The notes beneath the pieces were generated by a model that did no database searches, was not told the origin of the DNA, and was given only the letters and a program-made list of their open reading frames with translations. Below, piece by piece: positions 22,449-35,032 of a stretch of 64,000 nt of DNA. The position numbers and the translations under genes were made by a program. Within the stretch, counting starts at the first letter, position 1. The number at the start of each line of letters is the position of its first letter. The DNA is from Xiphias gladius (lineage: Eukaryota; Chordata; Actinopteri; Istiophoriformes; Xiphiidae): the NCBI RefSeq assembly GCF_016859285.1, contig NC_053400.1, forward strand, positions 34,434,501 to 34,498,500. Direction: 5' to 3'.

Positions 22449-24965
22449 TATATATCTATACACAGTGTATTCAGAAAGTATTCAGACCCCTTCACTTTTT
22501 TTCACATGTTGTTATGTCCCAGCCTGATGCTAAATTTATTTTAATTCATTTTGTCCCTCATCAGTCTACAGTCGATACGCAATCATGACAAAGTGAAAAC
22601 AGAATTTTACATTGTTGCTAATCTATTAAATTTTGATGTCCAGTGTGTTCAGACAAAAAGTTGTATCTCTAGCACAGTGGTCCTTAAAGCCCAAAAAAGA
22701 GCCCCCCTCCATAATCTATATAATTTTCCCTCCATAAATCATATTCATTCAACTTAGTTTCACTCTGTATTTTCCCCCGGTCATCCACCCTCCCCCTGCA
22801 GTGGCTCTAGCCCCCCCCCCCAGTTTGGGAACCACTGCTCTAGTATAGCCCGACCCTAATTCTCACTGTCCAATATGTCCCGTAACTAAAAATGTTCAAA
22901 AAAATCCTGTCAGGCAGCACCAGCAAATCCAGGGACGTCCTCATCAGGTTTTTCTGACCCTGATCCGGATCCGAGTCCTTTAATATTGAGCGCCTGGCAA
23001 TATCAAGTTCTAACCAGTACTTTAATTACCCCAAATGTTGAATAAATATGTATCCGATACGTTGAAATAAAGGTCAGAGGAAACAGCGGAGAAACTCACC
23101 CTGAAGTTGACTCTGTTGCGGACTCTGTTGGCGAGCGCTGTGTTGATGGCTTTATCAAACTGAAGGAGGACCTGAAGAGCCAACTGAGGAGTGATCTGCT
23201 GAGTCTGAAAACACACAGGATTTAATCCAACAGCCAACAGCAGGAACCTTTCACGCACTCAAAGACAATGTTTTACAACATCACAACCCCAAAGCTCACT
23301 GATTAACTCTTGTATCTTGTTTGTTTAGTCTGTACACAAACAGAAACGTAAAAAGGACAAATGGCTGCTGGAACTATTTGTTGTTGAACAGCGGGTGCAG
23401 TGAATGTGTGCACTTATCCGTCTTGTCGTCGCAGTGAGGTTAACAGGTTTGGTACCATTGTGTCGGTACAGAGACCAGAACCCAAACCTCTGCCCACATC
23501 TGTCTACACTATTCCGGTGCCCTTTATGGGAGACACTTTGGTCCTATTCATGAGGTGATTATTCATGTTTATACAATAAGACAATGGTCTTAGGCAGGGT
23601 TGCACCGATCCGCATTAAACTAAATGCTCTTAAACTAAAGTATTTTCTGGTCTGCTCTATGAAGTGAGTTAATTTAACAAAGGGGGCTACTTAACGTTAT
23701 CTTGGCACAAACGGGTGAACTGGTCAGATGCAGAGAAAGCTAAAGTTAAAGGAGAGAGCCGCCCATTTTCTACATTTCTCTCTTATCGTCAGCAAATCCT
23801 GTGAAGAGACCAAACCGGTCCTGATTGTCTCCTACTAACCAGCACCGTCTGTGTATCAAAGCCTGACATATCCTATGCTTGTGCCCGAGTTCCATTGTTG
23901 TCCAATATCTATTAAAGCGTAACTTCACCCCAGCGAACTGATTGTCAGTCGATTTTCCAATTAATTTTGAGCCTGTGAAAATGAGGGACTGTGTATAAAA
24001 ATGGCTAATGTGCTATTTTTGTCAAACCCCTCGAACTGAAGCTGAAAGTCCACACTTCAGTCACGTCCTGATGGATTCGCGTCAGATCCATCATGGTGCT
24101 GCACAGAGGGAAAACTGTGAAAACTGCATCACGGTCTTACCAACCTATGCACCGAAGGGTAAACCTCATTTAGCCACAACGTTGAAACCGGTAGCCGATG
24201 TTAACGCTGCGGCTGATCGGTGTAACGAGGACAGCATCGACCGACGTTACTGTCTGTCAGCTCTGAACCTGTACAGTTTAATGTGCTGATGTTTCAGATT
24301 AACTCCCCTTATGCTTTTGCTTATTCGTGATCACTTTGTTGTTACTGTTATTTTGCGTTGCTTTCTCCCCAACTGATGGTTACGACTGTCCCGTGCAGGC
24401 AATAAATTACACTGCAATAACCTACATAAATGAGGAAAACAGTGCGTCCCTGACACGGACCTTTTCAGACCCTGGGCCAGTTCTCACAAGGGATCTGTTT
24501 GTGTTTCCAGTGCTGACGGTAGGTAATGCATCATACAACAAAAACTCATTACAACCCTGTCTAATCGGTCTGATAATAAAGAAATCATCACGTAGATGCT
24601 AATTATAATAATTAAATATTGTAGAATTTAACAAACATCACTGGAACTGTTTACTGTTTACCCACTGGACAGCACTTTAGCACAGTTGCTTATTAGTATC
24701 TCAACCTTACTGACGGAAACGTGAGAATATTTCTGTTTACTCCTGGAAGAACTCGGAGCAGAAGCAAACCGCGGCTACGAAGCTAAAGTTCTCCCGCTAC
24801 GAGCTAACCAGCGTAACAAACCGCCGCCGCTAGCAGCGCGCTAATCTGGACTAGCCGCCAGCTAGCAGCCGCGATGTTTGAGGTAGGCGTCACCTGTATG
24901 AGTTCGTCCAGACTCTCCTGCAGGCTGTTTCCCAGAGTGGTGTTCCTGTACAGCTGGTACGCCAT
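21939..24965 (-). CDS. gtf2a2: Transcription initiation factor IIA gamma subunit (TFIIA-gamma)
   Basis: Three coding exons on the - strand give 111 aa: 24965-24894 (24 codons, starting [19 protein letters not shown]), 23204-23100 (35 codons, from [16 protein letters not shown] to NRVNFR) and 22097-21939 (52 codons, from [17 protein letters not shown] to the stop). All introns are GT-AG and in phase 0. The protein is nearly collinear with human GTF2A2 (109 aa). The first ~50 residues form the helical half that pairs with TFIIA-alpha/beta, and the C-terminal half ([28 protein letters not shown]) forms the beta-barrel contacting TBP. TFIIA stabilises TBP on the TATA box during pol II initiation in the nucleus. 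Only the extreme C-terminus ([10 protein letters not shown]) is divergent. The gene is tail-to-tail with the zinc-finger gene. Identification is essentially certain. Confidence 0.97.
22370..22449 (+). repeat. Compound (TC)(TA)22(GA)12 microsatellite
   Basis: A CTCTCT start, then TA repeats 22382-22425 and AG repeats 22425-22448, in intron 2 of gtf2a2. CTCTCT...AGAGAG makes the whole tract palindromic. Confidence 0.95.
22459..22645 (+). mobile_element. Tc1/mariner-like terminal fragment
   Basis: Starts after a TA with CACAGTGTATTCAGAAAGTA and continues TTCAGACCCCTTCACTTTTT, TCACATGTTGTTATGTCCCA, ATCATGACAAAGTGAAAACA. This is the well-known terminal sequence of a fish Tc1-like family. Only one end is seen. 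It lies in gtf2a2 intron 2, antisense to the gene. Confidence 0.85.
22675..22837 (+). mobile_element. Short non-autonomous hAT element with TIRs and 8-bp TSD
   Basis: Left end CAGTGGTCCTTAAA, right end TTTGGGAACCACTG (inverse CAGTGGTTCCCAAA), 163 bp in all. It is flanked by CTCTAGCA and CTCTAGTA, an 8-bp target-site duplication with one mismatch. The interior is C-rich near the right end and has no frame. Confidence 0.85.
23950..24165 (+). repeat. Fish interspersed repeat fragment in gtf2a2 intron 1
   Basis: The order TTTTTGTCAAACCCCTCGAA, AAGCTGAAAGTCCACACTTC, ATCCATCATGGTGCTGCACA, AACTGTGAAAACTGC corresponds to a common fish repeat that I recall. It is diverged and has no clear ends. Confidence 0.5.
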
Positions 24966-25220
24966 GTTGGGAACAGTCGACGGTGCAAACAAGTACAGTA
25001 AACTATCCTACAAACACACAGGCAACTAGCGGAAGTAACGGAGCTAGCCGCTTCCCTCCACTACGAGCAGCTCTAAGCGCCGCCAGGCTAACGGCCGACT
25101 TCCCGTTAAGCGTTTCAAAAATAAAAGTCGACTTATTTTTTCACACCGCTACGTTACTGGTAACGCTACGCTGCAGCGCGGACACAGCAGTGGAGGCAAG
25201 TGGCCTCCCACTCAGAAACT
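24966..25220 (-). promoter_or_regulatory. gtf2a2 promoter / 5' UTR region
   Basis: Immediately upstream of the gtf2a2 ATG is a moderately CpG-rich stretch with ETS-like CGGAAGT/ACTTCCG words (near 25030 and 25100) and no TATA box in the usual position. The upstream frame stays open but contains no ATG before MAYQ. Confidence 0.45.
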
Positions 25221-25679
25221 AGATCACTGTGTCATAACTGAAATATATTATACCGTCATTATTTTATAGGTCCTGCAGAATATCAGTCCTGTACCTGTAG
25301 GTACCCAGTCTTTACAAAAACACTGTGCCTACATTTACATAAATCAGTGTAAAGTCAGTGTTTTGTTGGTACCTGATTCATCCAGTGAAATTACACTGTA
25401 AACCACGGGCTGTATTGAAAAGCATTACCTGTGGCGTTACACAGTGGATCAGTTTATGAAGTTAACAGTGACAAGTGCTTTTGTAAAGACACGGCACCTA
25501 CAGGTACAGGACAGGGAGACAAAACTGAAGTTCGGGGAAAAGTTAGCGGCCTTTTTTAATTGTGTAAGTAGAGAGTAAAGAGAGGAGAGCAGGAGCATCA
25601 ATTCGCTTTTTTATCAGGAAGTCACAAGCCAAACGTGTCGGGAACCACTGGGTTAATCTTAAACACTGGATTTGTCACG

Positions 25680-25900
25680 TTTTTCATGTAAAATCTTAAT
25701 CTGCCAGTTAACTAGTAACTAACCTGTCAAAGAAATGAAATTGGAAATATTCAAGTAAAGCACAAGTACCTCAAAACATAGTTAAGTAAATGCACGTTCC
25801 ACCACGAAAAACAGCACATAATAAACATACAGGCAGCGCTGATAAATAATGACGTGAAGAATAGAAAATTGAAAAGAGGAAGGTACAATATGATATTAAT
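25680..25900 (-). repeat. Teleost dispersed repeat (AAGTACTTTTACTT family), fragment
   Basis: Read on the - strand it contains GGTGGAACGTGCATTTACTT and GTACTTGTGCTTTACTTGAA, matching the start of the family seen at 29225-29425. Confidence 0.5.
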
Positions 25901-28024
25901 AAATTATAGAAAGTCACTGCACCGAAGCAAAGCATCATTCCATATACAATACCTGTATTATTCTATATCAAACACACAGACATAGAGCTGCCTCACAGCT
26001 CTGATCAAACGCATGACTTCTCCTCTTTCTCATCTTCTTCTTTGGTTTCTCTTCTGCCTGTCTCATCTTTTCTGTGTCGCCATACTGTCTGTCTGCCTGA
26101 CTTCATGTTGTCTCCGCTTGCTGTCTTACATTCTTTCTTTCTTTGGCTTGAGTCATTTCATTGGTTTGTATTTTCAGGTGAGCTCGTTTAAGAATGACCT
26201 GAGGCAACGATGTACCTTTCTGTGAAATGACTCAGTCATCAACTGAGGTTTTTCTCATTTCATAGTTTTAGTTTTGCTTTTTACCCATTCTAATGATTCT
26301 AAATCTAAGTTCAGTAGAATACTTGTTGTTGTTGCATTTCATGCTCACACTAACCTCTGCAGCAGTGAATTAGTTTCTGGCTTTATTTTGAAGGACGGGT
26401 GTCCTGTTTCCTGGTTTGACTCTTGGAAACTTGGTGGAGGCTACGGAAGGTGAAAAGGACCAAAACATACTCAACCACCGATGTTACTTTGACTGTGTTG
26501 TTTTTATATTTTACTGGTGTTTTACCGTTTTGTCTTCATTTTTTTTAATCCAAGTCTGTTTCTACATTTGTTTTCTTTTGTTTTTTTGTTTTTTCTATCC
26601 CCATTTAATCCAGAGTAATCTCTGCCTTTATTATTGGATTAACTGAACCTTAACATTATTTTCAATCACCGCGACACCGATGGACGGTTCTGATGTTGAG
26701 AATTAGCCTGTAAAACATTCATTTATTCATCTCTATTAAAACTGCAACTCATGAGAACATTTCAAAACAAAACAAAACAAAACGAAGTGTTGGTGATTTT
26801 AAAAATCAAGTCAGTAGATGGCAGCAATACATCAAACAGTAAAACCACGGCTCACTGAAACCGTTCCTCTCAGCTTCTTCATTACTGATGTTTCTGTCTC
26901 CTCTTCTCCTGTTGTTGGTTTTCAGATGTAAATGACTAGTTTAAGCCTCTTCGTGGCCTCACTTCTTGCTACAGCTGTGGCATTTCAGGCCCATGAGAGC
27001 CTGTACCACGTTGCTAGAGGTCCTCGGGCAGAGGTCTCCAGGCTATCTCAGAGTCCAGTGTTAAAGGGGACAGAGTCTTTGCAGTCAGGACCAAAGGCTT
27101 TGAAACAACCAGCCCAAGGAAAATACTTCTTAAATCATACTTTTATCACAGAGCATATCCTGATTTTACTTCAATTTTTTGTGTTGTCTTTTTATTTCTT
27201 TTGTTATTTAACGGAAATGCACTTTACCCATTTTTTCCTGATTCTGTTAATGTCCTTTATTTACCTCTAAGTTTCCCTGTTTGCTATAATTATCGTTGGT
27301 TTGTAAATGGTTGCCTTGCGTGGCATCCTAGGGAAGTGACATCATGTCCCCCTTCTCCCCTTTTGGGGGACCCGACCTCCCCCAGTCAAAAGCAAATGAA
27401 ACATCCCGTGTCTGCATACCTGTACGGGTTTTTGTGGCAGGAAGTCTGTCATCTGTGTCCTGGAAGACCATCCACGTGCCCAAACTTTATGACACATGTG
27501 GCGACGATGTAAGCAGATACCCCGTGTGCTAAAACAAAACCACGTGTGTGTCTGCAGTCCACGTCCGGGTCCAGAGTATATCGGACACTTCTGACAGTTA
27601 GAGCGGCCTGTTTGTAGCCTACGAGGCCAAACTTAGGGTGAAAAAGTCCGGAGCTGTGATCCACTCAACTGGAGCCCGTGACCCATGAACCTCACATTTA
27701 ACCCTTGTGTGCTGCTGCTGCTGCTGTAAGCGTCTCTGCGTGATGGATGTGGTCTCTGAGCGTTGTGAACGGCTGTTTGCTAATGAACAGATCTGTTTAG
27801 CCAGCCACTCCTCTGACCTCTGACCCCGCTTAGATTCCGCGCTGAAGGCAAATAAAACACGGCGGGTAAATATGGACCAGGACGGACAAGTCAATTATAT
27901 CCAGGGAGGGAGAGTCGGCTCAACATAAAGCAAAGTGATTAAAAATAATGCCACAGAGGGAAAATAAAGTGATGGTGTGTTTGAGTGTTGCAGATCTTCA
28001 GTCTGTGTTAGAGCAGGAAGCACC

Positions 28025-28043
28025 GATGATGATGATGATGATG
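28025..28043 (+). repeat. (GAT)n microsatellite
   Basis: Six units. Confidence 0.85.
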
Positions 28044-29224
28044 GATTCACTCATTAGTTCACTTGTTCTCTGTTTTTTGGGGGGCTTTTTCAACCTAAAC
28101 TGAGAGTGGCCGTATGTGCTAATGTCTCAAATAAAGGAGGAAGGTTGTATATTTTTGCTTTTGGTGAAGGAAGCATAGTTTTGCCTTTTTGTTGAAACAA
28201 GACAAATGACTTTTAACCTTTTCTCATCACAGATTTCTGTCAAAATTACTGTTCTGTTAAAATAATGGGGTTTAAATAAGGGCAGGTCATCTTGAATTAT
28301 CTGGGCAGTTTTAGTTATTAATGGTTACATGAATTGTGCTGTTATATTATTTTGAGTACTGGGGGGGTGGGTGTTGCAATTTCTTTCTAAGTCAACTAAA
28401 GAACTGCTAATAACTCTGGTTAGGGGTCTCGTTTTTTGAAAAAGTGAAATGTAACGTAACATTCAATAAGGGGGGCTGCGTATATATGGGGCCCAGATTT
28501 TTGGGCTTCGCCACTGACTGAACTTTCACCACCTCTTTATATCCAGAGCATCCAGTGTGTTTTAGGGAGATTTATTGTTGTATTATCATTAATTCTAGCC
28601 CCATGTTCCACCTGGTGGCCTGGTGTGAATAAGAAGTTTAGCAAAGAAGAGCTGCAGCGAAAGAAACAATAAAGTGTCCGGATGTGTTCTATCCAGTCTC
28701 TGACCTGTTGTTTAGCTGTGTATAATAAAACTTTCAGCCCCGATATCCGGGGGACAAATTTAAAAGTATGAGCGAGTCAGTTCGGCAGGTAAACTGGTAA
28801 AGAATCAGAGCTTCACCTCAGCCCACGTCCTCGTATCCCTCCCGCTCCATACCATGATGCAGCAATCAGCAGCACAAACTTATTTAACCTTCAACCAGCT
28901 GTGGATTATTGATCAGCCTGTCAGAGCCAATCAGGACGGAGGAGAGGCGGAGCCACCGAGACACCACCTGAAAGGTTTTTGCGTCGTTCCCATCAGTCAG
29001 CGGGGTAATGTCCTCTGACCGGCCGGGTGATACGTCAGCAAATATCCGTCTGTCACGCCACGGCTGCTGCCTTGTTCCCGTCCTGTGAGGAGCGTGATCG
29101 CTGAAGCTCAGCGAGCAGCAACGTGGATTCATTTCACCGCCTCAGTTTTAATAACGGACGCGCTCTTTGTCTTGTTATGACTGAGTCGAAGGAGTTAAAG
29201 GGTCGTGTTCACAAACTGGAGCTG

Positions 29225-29425
29225 CTGCATTTCAGAGGGAAATATTGTACTTTTTGCTCCGCTACATTTATTTGACAGCTTTAGTTCCTAGTTACTTTAA
29301 AATGAAGCTTTTACACAAGGGATCGTATAAAAAGCTAAGTTTTTACGCAGGACTTTTACTTGTAATGGAGTACTTTTACTTTGCTTTATTCGTACTTTTG
29401 CTTGAGTAAAGGACCTAAACACCTC
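29225..29425 (+). repeat. Teleost dispersed repeat (TACTTTTACTT family)
   Basis: Contains CATTTCAGAGGGAAATATTG, TACATTTATTTGACAGCTTT, GGACTTTTACTTGTAATGGA and TTGAGTAAAGGACCTAAACA in the order known for this abundant fish repeat. The best-preserved of three copies in the window. Confidence 0.75.
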
Positions 29426-30193
29426 TTGCCATTCGGATTCATATCCTTCAAACATTATCTGAGTCTAGCGGCTATCATAGCGTCATTATCTAGCACTAGC
29501 GTTATTGCTACTATAGCCACATTTAGAAGTTTAGCATAAGACAACATTCCTCTGTATTGTTCCTTCTTTTCCTCCTCTTCTCCGTTTTCGTCCTTGTGAA
29601 CCTGAAGGCTTGGAGCTTTTCACTACGAAGCAGTTTTAGATCACGATCACTGAGGCGTCCCTCTGGCTAATCCATTCTGAGCGTTTGCCATCGGCCAGTC
29701 AGTGTTACGTCCTGGACCCGGGCGGAGTGATGCGCGGTTGCCGATCGAACGGTTCCCATCATCCCCCACTCTCAGTGCACAGTGCGCCAAGTACCGGTGT
29801 AGGGCGGAGGACAAACCGTGAGGAGCAGCAGTGTTAATTCCACCAGGTTGTCAACTGTCGACTGACAGTTCAGGGGGCGCAGTCTGTTAATTATTTTATT
29901 TAACAGGCTGTTTTTGCTGATAATGTCGTTGTTGTAACCATGATTAATAGATTTTTGCGGCGCGTCCCCGACATTCTGCGTCCTAGGCGACCGCCTACGT
30001 CGGCTATCCCACGAGCCGGCCCCGCTAACTGCCAGCCACATAAATAAAAGCATTACGACCTTAGATAGTTTTACCATTCACCTGAGTATTTTGTGACCAA
30101 GTTCAGCTTTAAGCAGAGCCATGTGCTCGCCGCTGAGAACGTTCAGTGCCCTAAACCTGTACAAACCCGGTCAAGCCTGTATACTTGACTCAA

Positions 30194-30227
30194 CTCGACT
30201 CGACTCGACTCGACTCGACTCGGCTGC
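30194..30227 (+). repeat. (GACTC)n tandem repeat
   Basis: About seven pentamer units. Confidence 0.9.
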
Positions 30228-30375
30228 TGCTGATACCAGCTCACGCACAGACTCGCTGCGCTCAAAGCTTCCTGTACATGACGAACTGCAGCCTGAACGC
30301 TGAAGAAACCGACTGGAGCTTTTAGGCTCAACAGACTCATTAATGTACCAGAGTCAGACAGCAGACAGTAGTGTT

Positions 30376-30410
30376 TGTTAGCCTGTTAGCCTGTTAGCCT
30401 GTTAGCCTGT
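30376..30410 (+). repeat. (GTTAGCCT)4 tandem repeat
   Basis: Four exact copies of an 8-base unit. Confidence 0.9.
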
Positions 30411-30779
30411 GGCTATTACTCCTGATTCCTGCTGCCTGTGGACTTTGGTCAAGTTAAACAACCTTTAGTGCCTGTTAGTTTAATGATTGTCTTTTATTTT
30501 GATTTAAATTCTTTAATGTCTCCAGGTCATTTCTTATTTGAGCGCCTGTCATGATACAACACACACATGAGTTGGTAGAGTTTTGTTTATTTACTGTGAA
30601 AATACACACGTAGCATCAACACGACCGTCGCAGTTGAGTAAAAACACTCCTTGATTTCATAATATTTCAGGCTTGATTTTTTAAATCAAATTCAAATAAA
30701 AACATATGATTTCGATAGATGATTTCACCATGTAGTTAACAGTTGAGTGTTTAATTGTTGAGTATTCATCTGTGTGTCA

Positions 30780-30990
30780 GTGTGAGGGGGTTAAACAGCT
30801 GATTAATAGGAGGCAGAAAGCTGCAGCTCCGCTCCATCTCTCACTGTTATGATAATGAGCTCATTCAATATGCAGATTCAGTCCTCAGAGGCCGCACGCA
30901 ATTAATTGTTCTCATTGACTCAAGTAATTATTTGTTTGCAGATTTAATTTGGAGATTTAGACAGTGTCGATGCCACATGATTTGTTTGAG
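30780..30990. promoter_or_regulatory. Candidate conserved non-coding element
   Basis: Dense in homeodomain-type words (CTGATTAATAGG, CAATTAATTGTT, AAGTAATTATTTG) and forkhead-like TGTTTGC, with ATGATAATGAGCTCATTC. It is not low-complexity and matches no repeat known to me. The call is inference from composition only. Confidence 0.4.
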
Positions 30991-30993
30991 CCG

Positions 30994-30994
<1 letters not shown>

Positions 30995-31036
<42 letters not shown>
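30995..31036 (+). repeat. (TG)21 microsatellite
   Basis: About 21 perfect units directly after the candidate regulatory block. Confidence 0.95.
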
Positions 31037-31038
<2 letters not shown>

Positions 31039-34000
31039 AAATGACGTTATGTAATCCACCTGCTGCAGAAATTGATGTTATTTATGTATACAACCTAAAC
31101 TGAGTAGATTCATTCCAGATGTGTCTGAGAGCAGCTAGAGTCTGATTAGCAGATTCACGTCCGCTGTTTAAAGGAGCAGTCTGACATTTTGGGCTGCACT
31201 CTTCTCCACAGTCAGATGTTTAGATGTTTTTGTCTTCCTCCATATGAAAGCAAGCACCTGTTCAAGTTCAAGTTCATCGGTCAAGTGCAATCTCATACAA
31301 AACCAGTTAGAGTGTTTCACGGAGGAGAAGCAATTACAAATAAAAGTATGGATGCAGACAAAACACACATCAACAAAACAATGAAAACTATACTAAGTAG
31401 AGTTAAAGGAAACAGTCCTGATGTTGCCCCCTAGAGGCTGCAGTGTTCATTACTGCCATCGTATGAACAAATACACAAACAACACCCAGATAGTTGAGCC
31501 ATTCTTACAGTCCTACCAGCAGAGGAGCTAAAAATGTAAAGTTTGTTCTGTGGATGGCTTCAGAGGAAAGACCATGGGTTCATTAAAATTTGCAGGGTTC
31601 ATACTCTGGAGAACAGGAATGAAGATCAGGACAGCAGATGTAAACTTTTACAGAAACAGGAAGTACAGTGTTGCCACGGATTCAGTGAGTTATGCTCTGG
31701 GATTTTCTGAGCCTGTATTTCTTCAGAACGCCCAACTCGGTGTGGTCAGCTCCTGTTTGCAGTGGAGCCATGAATGCACCATCACTGGATCACTGGGATA
31801 CTGAAGAAAACTTGAAAACCTGGGGATTTTCAGGCAAGTTCGGAAGTTAGAAGCGTCTTTATGGACGTTTATTTGAAATGGGCATCACTGTGGTGACCAA
31901 TGCTCTGATGCTCAATGGCTCCGATTTTTCACACAACTTGCTGAAATCTGGAGCTTAGAGTTTCTACTGTAGTTCATCTTAATCAGCTCCCCGAGCCGTG
32001 GACAATGCCGCCGCTACAGTTGATCAGCAGCTAAACTACAATGATTAATTTCCTGTTGTCTGTAGAACACACCTGTCCCTTTCGCCTCACACAGTGTCTT
32101 CGTCTCTCGTCTCTCCCTCTGCTCCTCCCTCGCAGTTTAAACCTCTGGAATATAGACGAACTATTTCCAGGTGGAAACCGCCCCAATAATAAAAAGTGCC
32201 CAGAAACTAGTGCAACTGGGCAGAAAACTGGCCTATCTGGCAACACTGGCTGAAAGTCTGACATCATTTAAACTGTTAGTGGCCAAAGACTACCGAGACA
32301 GTTTGCTACTGTTTTCTATGTTCATTAGTGGCAATAGACAACTTTTCCCCAACTGTTTCCAAGTGGAATTACTGCTGGCGCCGCTGCTGCAAAGGCTGGA
32401 TCCCTCCCCTGACAACGGGGCTATTTTTCTTTTGCCAGGTAGAGTTTCCACAGTTACTCACCTGGGGAAAGCCACCGATAGCTACCAAGTCCGGTGACAC
32501 TTGTACTTCATGACGTGACTTTTGTTATTGAAGAAAATGGTGTTATCTTGCATTAATGGTGCTAAGGAGCTCAGACGTCTTTTGTCTTCACTGCGAAACC
32601 AAACGACAGTAAACCTGCTCAGTATAGAAATATTAACATGATGCTGGATATTCCAGTGCGTCACCGTGTCTTCATTAGCGTCTGAATGTGTGTTTACTGA
32701 CGGAAAACTCCAATATTTCCTCAGAGGAAGACAAACAGACTCTAGTCTGTGTAATTTCGGTGGATTACTCCTTTAATCACGCAGCTCTCTGATCTCGCAG
32801 AGCAAACACCGCTGCTCTAATTAGTGGCATTAGTGCTAATCAGATCACGGTCCTCTGAAGTTAAACGCTCTGAAATGTGTCTGACGTTTTTCTGGTTCTG
32901 TTTGGTTCACGAGATTTTCACCGTCTGCAGAGATTGATGCCCAGGTTTCATCCAGCAGGGGAGTCGAGGCCTCAGCGAAACACACGAAGACACTTTAACA
33001 CACCTGAGATCAGCCACATATAAACGACAAAATGCTCCGCTCAAAGAAAAAAAGCAAAACAAAACACCAAACTACAGTTTTCCACAATTTCTCTGTGTGG
33101 AAATAAATAAATAGTTGAAAAACTAGAAGTGATGGGTAATAACGTGGAGTCAATACTGTCATGAAAACAGCCCTGTGCTGTTTCAGGTACAGGTGAGATA
33201 GCGTGAGATTTGTTCTTCTGCGTTGTCGCTGCTTCCCGGTCAGTGGACTGTGGCCTCAGTCAAAGGAATGAGGAGGCTGCGTTTTTTCCCACAGGGGTAA
33301 CGTGAACATCTGCGGTCAGACAGGTGAGAACAGGCTTCACCCAGTGCCCGGAGGCAGGAAACCGACCAGACTATGGGTTGTTTCTACTGTAACCTTTTAT
33401 ATTACTGTTGGGTTATTTATTTATTCAGCTCTTTCTAAACTCACGTCGCTATTTGTTATAAACGTAAACGTTACACTGGTCAGCAGGGATGCCGGCGTCC
33501 CGTTAACAACCTGAGAGAACTGCGTCCTAACGCTCTCGTGGGTTTGGACCCTTAATTCCAGTGTTAATTTCATCACAGGAAAACTATGACAAAAGTATTC
33601 ACTGACGACCTTTTTTTCACGACGAGCACGAGACTAAAACTAATTTTTTAAAAAGGAACCTTTGAAACGAGAACTATGACGGAAAGTATTACATCATTAG
33701 TCAATGAGTGGAATGTAAACGAAAGCGTGAAAGACGGACGACTGGACGAGTTTTAATTAAGTTGCATCGGGGGAATCAGACGCTGTAGCTCCTGATTAGT
33801 GAAACCTGCTGTTCAGAAGTTGTTTCATCTGTTTGACCTGTTGCACTGCTGTTAATAAAAAGTGTCTGACGTTCAGTAACGTTCATCTGATGCTCTCTGA
33901 AGACACAGATTTATGGACCAAATTCATCCAAGAGGCAGCAACAAAACAGCTGAGACCAACGACGCAAACGTGCGGGCAGCAGGTTAGCTTGTCACGTTGA

Positions 34001-34472
34001 CGCCACTTTCAGTCGGATATCTTTCACGATGCGGTCGGAGGGAACGAGTGAGTTCCAGGATTGGTGCCGGCGGTCCTTCTAAATCGTCCTCTAGATGTCC
34101 GCTAAAGACATGTCGCTATGTTACCTGACGTTTCAGCTTCTCCACTGAAACTGAACCCAGCCAGTGAACAGCAGAGGTAGCTGCAGTAATGCTAGGTTAG
34201 CAGCAACGACTGCACTACGTACTATGTGAAATGCTAACTGGATTTACTGGAGTCAGTCATTAATGCACAGACCGACCTGTTACCATGGTAACTACTAACA
34301 AAGACGGCAACAGCTGTAGACAAAAAAATTAAAAATGCAGGTTAAAAATGAGAGGAGCGTGTCACTGAAGACAATAGCTATCATTTCCAATATATTAGTA
34401 ATCAATAAATAACACTGCTGAGTTGACCTCACCTCAACACAAGCTGGATCACGGCAGTGCATCACGCCCCAC

Positions 34473-34514
34473 GGCTGGTGGGCTGGTGGGCTGGTGGGCT
34501 GGTGGGCTGGTGGG
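34473..34514 (+). repeat. (GGCTGGTG)n tandem repeat
   Basis: Five copies of an 8-base unit. Confidence 0.9.
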
Positions 34515-34774
34515 CGGGCGTGTCCCGTCAGGATCTTCAACTGCAGCACTCACCGGTAACACCCCAAGCGCAAACCAAATCATTTTAACCTGCGGATATA
34601 GCGCCCACATCGGGATGATCACGGTATTTCTTTTTCTAATTTCTCACCACAATATTTTTTTTCCTGATTCATTAACATTTAAATTTAAGATTTCAAATAC
34701 AAGAAAAACTGAACTGACGTTACTGACCGACATGTTTTTACTGTGGACACAAGGTTGACACAACGGGGCATGAC

Positions 34775-34801
34775 GTGTGTGTGTGTGTGTGTGTGTGTGT
34801 T
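34775..34801 (+). repeat. (GT)n microsatellite
   Basis: About 13 units. Confidence 0.9.
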
Positions 34802-34964
34802 CGAGGTGCACACGTGTGTGTCCCACAGGACAACTGTCCAAAAAAATTAATTACTGCAATACAGCTTTTTAAAATGTGCCACTTAATAAGACCTGAGACG
34901 TGATTAAATTTGTGTCCGAGTGACCTTGAGAGTTAAAACATAAAAACATAATGGATGGGAAGAA

Positions 34965-34965
<1 letters not shown>

Positions 34966-35030
<65 letters not shown>
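34966..35030 (+). repeat. (AC)32 microsatellite
   Basis: About 32 perfect units, 165 bases from the GT array at 34775 and complementary to it in orientation. Confidence 0.95.

Positions 35031-35032
<2 letters not shown>

Larger units (their letters stand above)
25221..30770. other. Intergenic, start of the gene desert
   Basis: No protein-coding exon supported. It contains repeat fragments (25680-25900, 29225-29425), a (GAT)n at 28025-28043, a (GACTC)n at 30194-30227 and a GTTAGCCT tandem at 30376-30410. The stretch at 27700-27900 looks less repeat-like and could be conserved non-coding. Frames here are AT-rich, short and without recognisable domains. Confidence 0.5.

Noticed and set aside
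24327..24602. Signal-peptide-like frame ([16 protein letters not shown]) in gtf2a2 intron 1
   Set aside because: It opens at GTG, has no ATG at the hydrophobic start and no family match; hydrophobic chance frames are common in AT-rich DNA.
24966..24992. N-terminal extension of TFIIA-gamma upstream of MAYQ
   Set aside because: The upstream in-frame codon is TTG, and the family protein begins at MAYQ.
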